In this document: positions 59,348 to 64,000 of the stretch, one piece after another
Numbering within the stretch: the first letter of the stretch is position 1
Layout: each line of letters starts with the position of its first letter
DNA from: Pyrrhoderma lamaoense
Lineage: Eukaryota; Basidiomycota; Agaricomycetes; Hymenochaetales; Hymenochaetaceae
Direction: 5' to 3'
Length of the DNA: 64,000 nucleotides
Assembly: GCA_002794735.1 (NCBI GenBank)
Contig: NBAZ01000039.1
Coordinates: forward strand, 1-64,000
Notes under the pieces: generated by a model
Seen by the model: only the letters and a program-made list of their open reading frames with translations
What the model was told of the DNA's origin: nothing
Databases searched by the model: none
Translations under genes and position numbers: made by a program

Positions 59348-60724
59348 CTAGTTTAGCTTCGAGTAAGCACCTTCCAAGAAACGGCTTCGCATTAAATGTG
59401 TTGGCCAAGCTTTTGTGCCATTTATATCGTTCTGTACTCCACAATTAGAAATATACAGACCATCCAACTTTGTCAACTCCCAGATATAGCCAGTTTGCAC
59501 GAATTCTCTGAAAAGCCGCGACGCATCAAACACGTCTGTTTTTACGATGCCAAGTAAGCGAAGGCCCCTTAACACTTGTATAGCTGACTCTCTCGATTCT
59601 CTGAACTCTGTAAACTCACAAATCATCTCCTCACTGATGGTACTATCTTCTATCCATAATCTCTCAAGCAATGGACATTGCGAAAGACAGGAAAGAAGGT
59701 CAATTGAAGAACAATCAAGTTTGTAAAGATCTAGTTTGCGAAGAGGGGCAGAATTGTGTTGCAGAAAACTGAGAAGGTGGTGCCAATGGCCGGATATCAC
59801 TCCATCTAGCTCCAGTTCTTCCAGTACTGGGGCTCGTATGTTTTCAAAGAGCAGTCCAGGATCCACTTCATCTTCCCAAGTGAGGCATAATGTTTTGAGA
59901 CTTGAAAGTGTAATTGACTCCCTTGTCATTAATTCGTCTCCCATGAGACTGGCTCGAGCAGCGATATACTCGAGATTTGGGTAAGTACGAAGGATGTCAC
60001 GAAGCTCTGATATGGAAACGGATATATTTTCTTCTGTGTCTCTGAGATCAAGGTGAACGAGATATGGTCCAAAATCTGAATGACCCTCCAGTCCCAAGAT
60101 GATACAAGGCTGCATTGATATTCGCAGGTGTATAGAGCCATGACCTGGATTGCCGTTGACATTTAGATTGTCGGAGTTCATCCAGTAGAAGTTTTCCGCC
60201 ACATACGGGAATGCAATCTCAGTTGATGGTTCAATGGAGACACTAAGCCGGGGTGCTGTTTTCGAAGAGACTTGCAGTGAAGACTTAGCGTCTTCTGCTA
60301 ATTCAATTATCTCAAGCACAGTAGGAAGTACGTTATCTGGAGTCCTATATTGGGCATACTCAGACAAGTCCAAGTCGATAACAAGTGGGCATAGACCAGC
60401 TCGCTCGGACCATAGAAGAATTAGATTTGTCGCGCTTTCTACATCATGACGTTTGGCTCGAAGATTTGTATATGTCCAGAGTTGTGGCGTCCTAAGTACA
60501 ACCTGCCGCCATTTACGACACACATGACTGAGAGTTAAAGCTGAGTGAGGATGGCAAAAAGTACGAGAGGATACGTTTGGGCAACACCAGAGAAATATTT
60601 CAGAAAGAAGTTCATATGGAAGACGAGAGAGTTGTGCGCCTATCTTAGCATTGTCTGAAGTATCAGAACGATGGTTAATAGTAGAGTGCTCTTGAGAGTC
60701 TATTTGTGATTCACATATAGTCAT
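59348..60724 (-). CDS. F-box protein with leucine-rich C-terminal region
   Basis: Single uninterrupted frame of 458 residues, start at 60724. Seen: polar N-terminus of about 30 residues, F-box at about residues 33-80 (LSRLPYELLSEIFLWC, LSHVCRKWRQVVLRTPQLW), then irregular leucine-rich stretches such as YPNLEYIAARAS, LSSLKTLCLTWED, LEELELDG, CPLLERLWIED and LRGLRLLGIVKT. Known: the F-box binds Skp1 in SCF ubiquitin ligases and the repeats choose the target. This layout is one of the largest and fastest-evolving families in Agaricomycetes, with mostly unknown targets. Intronless and apparently intact. Confidence 0.92.
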   Translation of the reverse strand: MTICESQIDSQEHSTINHRSDTSDNAKIGAQLSRLPYELLSEIFLWCCPNVSSRTFCHPHSALTLSHVCRKWRQVVLRTPQLWTYTNLRAKRHDVESATNLILLWSERAGLCPLVIDLDLSEYAQYRTPDNVLPTVLEIIELAEDAKSSLQVSSKTAPRLSVSIEPSTEIAFPYVAENFYWMNSDNLNVNGNPGHGSIHLRISMQPCIILGLEGHSDFGPYLVHLDLRDTEENISVSISELRDILRTYPNLEYIAARASLMGDELMTRESITLSSLKTLCLTWEDEVDPGLLFENIRAPVLEELELDGVISGHWHHLLSFLQHNSAPLRKLDLYKLDCSSIDLLSCLSQCPLLERLWIEDSTISEEMICEFTEFRESRESAIQVLRGLRLLGIVKTDVFDASRLFREFVQTGYIWELTKLDGLYISNCGVQNDINGTKAWPTHLMRSRFLEGAYSKLN

Positions 60725-61931
60725 TCAAATTGCTTCTGAGTCGTCAGTTCGCGGGATGCTTTAAAAGGCAAGAAGAGGAGAACACTACCGCGGGCTAGGA
60801 GTAGAGCGGAGACTTACCACAAGTACTTTAAACGCAAGCCCTTTGCCTTGGAATCTATTCAAAAGCATTGTTTGCAAAGCTCTTCAAGCAGTGAAACTAA
60901 TTTGTCCTCCTTACGCGACGCAAATCAAATAGCGGATATAAATGTAAATTGCTGTATATGGTAGCATATTTATTAGTAATCATCCAAAGGCGACTCGCCG
61001 TCAAAAGAATTGTCGTGGATATCAGTCATCAATCCCACTCCACATAGAGATTGTTCGCTCATCACTAATTCCTATCGGAGTTCTCCAAGGACAACTGATA
61101 ACTTGCGTTGGGGCCGCCCATGAGTTTTGGGTACCTTGGAATGCGGGGAATTGTCAAACTATCTCAGTTGGCGCAATAGATCTGAACTGTTTTGATCTTT
61201 TCTTTAAATCCTTGAGCTTATCTGTAGGAGATGGACTGTGATCATATGAAAGATTATTGAAGATTGCAACTGACAGCTATAAGATCTTGTATACCGGTAA
61301 TTACCGATATCCTCAACAACTGCTAATCATCTTCTGTTCTCCATCCACAAATTACCCAGCACGAGTTCACGAAGCCAGAACGGATTCAGAAGTAACCACT
61401 GCATATACAACCACACCACACACGAATCAAGCTACAGCGATAATAATGTACGTCTAACTGCAAAAAAGTTATACTAGCTTAGATTAAACTACTGAGCATG
61501 GTAGAGCTTTTCTTGGCGAAGAGATAAAGTCGAATAAAATATCAATGTCTATAACAAGCGGGGTTTTTGAACAGATACAATCTGATAATGAGAATATCCT
61601 GGGACTACAGAGCTTGATCACCTTCCCATACTGAGCATTATTCAAATGACCCTAGGTTTTTTGAAATTAATGTGACCATTAGCGTACCGCTGTTTTGCTG
61701 TGTGTTATGATATAATACAATGCTGCATCATTTCTTCCCAGTGCTGTAGTATACCGGGATGTACTGACTTAGATCTTATGGAGTTACCCGTGGGGAACGA
61801 TCAAGGCGTCCTTGCTCCACACTTTCCAGGGGGGTACTCGCTGTTTCCTCCTCTCATCTGGCTGTCGTAGATGAAAATTCTTCTGGGCTCGAACAGGGAA
61901 AAACCTGGATACCATTACAATTTGATATCAG
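60725..61931. other. Divergent spacer between F-box gene and kinase gene
   Basis: About 1.2 kb holding both promoters. No other gene; the frame at 61257-61457 is not supported. Confidence 0.4.
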
Positions 61932-64000
61932 ATGCCCGGAAACTCCTCGAGTAATCCTCTACGCAGTGTTCGTCCCGACATCTTAGCCAGGCTCAAGCAC
62001 TTAGACGTTTCAAAACGCCTTTCTTTCGACCCCAACCGTGTCGCTAGTTGCGGCTCCTATAGCGATGTACTCAGAGGTGACTGCGAGATAGCTGTCCAAG
62101 GCCATGTCAAAGTAGGTGTGAAACGCATGCGTTTTCACTTGCAAGAAGATATAAAAAATGTGTGTATCACATAAAGTACTTTCTCCACTCACTTATCAAA
62201 TGACTGCTAGCTATTTGAGAAAGAGATCTATGTTTGGGCAAAGTTGCGTCATAATAATGTTCTACCCTTACTTGGGTTTGCGTTCGACCCTTCAACCGGG
62301 TATCCATTGCTTGTGTCTGAATGGATGGAACACGGCTCTGCATTGAGATACATAATCTCCCATCCAAAATGCAACCTGACCAAGTTCGTGAGTAGCGTAG
62401 CTCTGTAGATTCTCAGTACAATTTTTGATTTTTGATCAGATTTTCGGAATCGCGGAAGGACTTGCATATCTTCACGAACAAGGAGTTATACACTCAGACC
62501 TGAAACCAGTAAGTTACATATATCTCAGTGATTAAAATATCGCCACTTAGTGACTCTTCTTTCGTTAGGACAATATATTAGTTTCAAGTGTTGGTCATCC
62601 GGTTATATGTGATTTTGGTTGTGCCCGTATGATCGCAGCTAGCCGGTCCCTAGCAATAGTAACAGGAGGACAACTAGGTACCATCCATTATCTGGCTTAT
62701 GAGCTACTCGCCCTTTTGGATTCTTATAAGTCTCATTCATTGAAGTCGGATGTTTGGGCGTTCGGAATGACGGTTTATGTAAGAGAATCTGCCTCGATAC
62801 ATACTTTTTTATTCATAGCCTCCTAGGAGCTGCTTACTCTCTGCCGTCCGTATCATGAGCAACTTCACACACAAGTAGCAATGGCTATTGTTCAGGGACG
62901 CCTCCCTGAACTTCCATCTCACATCAAGCACTTGGTTGACAATGGCGATGAAGTGAAGGGCTTTCTTTGGAAGATCTGCCTGACGTGCTGGGAACATGAC
63001 CCTAAAGAACGTAGTGACATGAAAACAATTGTTACAATGTTCCGTGGCTCAAGCGTGTTACAACTATCCGATAAATCAAAGTTCTCATTAGATTCCTTGA
63101 ACTCAGAATACCCATCCAGTGAATACCTTCAGGTTCTAGATATTACAAGCGATACGTCGCAGGCAAGTTTGCTTGGCCAGGATCGCGGTCTCGAAAAGAA
63201 ACGTGATGTTGTCTGTCTAATCAAATTCTATTACATTTTACTCTTGTGCTTATCCCTTTTACTTACTGTAGCTGGTTAATCTCAAAAACGGTGAAGCAGT
63301 GCTCAGTATCGAAGACAGGCCAGTTACATGTTTTTCTCCTGTCCTTTCTCGAAAGAGCACAACATCTCGGCTGTCAATACCGGGCTCGACACTTCTGAGT
63401 AGAAGAGGAACAGCTCAAAGAGACAATGAGGCTCGTCTAGAGTGTCATTCTGGCTCACAAAGAAAGATCTTGATTCTAGGACAGGCTCAAAGTGGAAAGA
63501 CAACAGCATGGAAACGTATGGGATAAGTTTAATATATGATTACCACATTTTAAAATTTTGGCAGTTTTCAGGTTCATCCATTCCCGTCAAAAATGGGAGA
63601 GCGAACGGTCAAAATGGAGACCTGTTGTTCACTTAAATCTTTTACGCCACGTGAATACTGTCTTGGAGGCGCTTTCCCAAGAAACGGGTGGCGTTACCTC
63701 TCATTACGACCTCATCAATGAAGAACATCACAGACTTCGTACGAGTCTATCTTCATTGCAAGGCATAAAAATTGAGCTTGAACAAGTCCTCAAAAAATTC
63801 ACCTTGGATGGACCCTTTTGTGAGTTGACAGAGGTCGATTCCGGACAAGGACCAAAAATTTTAGTGTCGTCACCAATATCATACAATCAAGACCGAGCGA
63901 AGTATAGTTCCACCCTCTGGAAGAGTGCTGTCGGAAGAATACGCAGAGGGTCAAAGGACTCAGGTTCTTCATCTGAGTCATTGGAAAGAAAGAAATTTCT
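61932..64000 (+). CDS. Protein kinase joined to a G-alpha-like P-loop domain (3' end outside the window)
   Basis: Exons 61932-62159, 62211-62387, 62440-62508, 62569-62778, 62827-63207 (or 63210), 63272-63515 and 63565-64000 stay in one frame. Seen, kinase: Gly-rich loop ASCGSYSDVLRG, VGVKRMRF (ATP Lys), LRHNNVLPLLG, VIHSDLKPDNILV (HxD catalytic loop with Ser instead of Arg), ICDFGCARM, TIHYLAYELL, KSDVWAFGMTVYELLTLCRP, CWEHDPKERSDM. A linker of about 100 residues leads to KILILGQAQSGKTTAWK, a P-loop, then RQKWESERSKWRPVVHLNLL and RHVNTVLEALSQE. Known: the latter pattern is the start of the heterotrimeric G-protein alpha fold, with a helical insert expected next. The kinase resembles the Tyr-kinase-like Ser/Thr kinases abundant in Agaricomycetes. 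Inferred: one protein linking a kinase to a GTPase switch. The frame is still open at the window edge. Confidence 0.85.

Overview
The window is nuclear DNA of a filamentous basidiomycete, most likely an Agaricomycete. Almost every gene is broken by short GT-AG introns of about 45-70 bases. The gene families (membrane protein of the DUF6534 type, NRPS-like adenylation enzyme with the basidiomycete N-terminus, F-box/LRR protein, kinase joined to a G-alpha-like domain) are typical of mushroom-forming fungi. Nothing prokaryotic is visible, and the species cannot be named from the sequence.

Left flank (1-15 kb), conventional genes: a membrane-anchored M19 dipeptidase (505-2121, +), an adenylation-domain-only NRPS-like enzyme (2824-5116, +), a DUF6534-type membrane protein (5561-7008, -), an isoprenylcysteine methyltransferase-like enzyme (8096-8955, -), a flavin-dependent halogenase (9497-11464, -) and a fumarate reductase fused to cytochrome b5 (12720-14952, +). 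The halogenase, the adenylating enzyme and the methyltransferase give this side a secondary-metabolism flavour, but no core synthase is present to prove a cluster.

Centre (about 16.5-52 kb), the most unusual part. Only one conventional gene lies deep inside it (a multi-pass membrane protein, 27892-28951), with an acetyltransferase (48701-49744) near its right end. The rest carries at least thirteen very small genes (about 47-97 codons) and one larger relative, all encoding Gly-rich and/or Asn-rich proteins without signal peptides. They share modules: a head like MPxxQTG, a YNDVAGNQ-like core, a TGNI(T/S) segment just before a phase-1 intron, a Gly-rich tail, and a hydrophobic C-terminus such as NISF, DITF, SITF or VNIS. 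Decayed copies are present too. The genes sit in diverged direct and inverted duplications into which two LTR-like elements with 4-base target duplications have inserted. Upstream regions are conserved by subgroup: CCG-N3-CGG just before the TATA box in the short Gly-rich genes, and GGAARTTTCCGCGG in the Asn-rich genes. I regard this array as the candidate undescribed system; its function cannot be read from the sequence.

Right flank (53-64 kb): ferric reductase (-), GH27 alpha-galactosidase (-), F-box protein (-) and, running off the end, a protein kinase whose frame continues through spliceable exons into a G-alpha-like P-loop domain (+).

Quality note: five genes (halogenase, acetyltransferase, ferric reductase, alpha-galactosidase, Asn/Pro-rich gene) lose frame at places where one extra base in a run of identical bases would restore it. 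This points to homopolymer under-calling in the assembly at least as much as to gene death.
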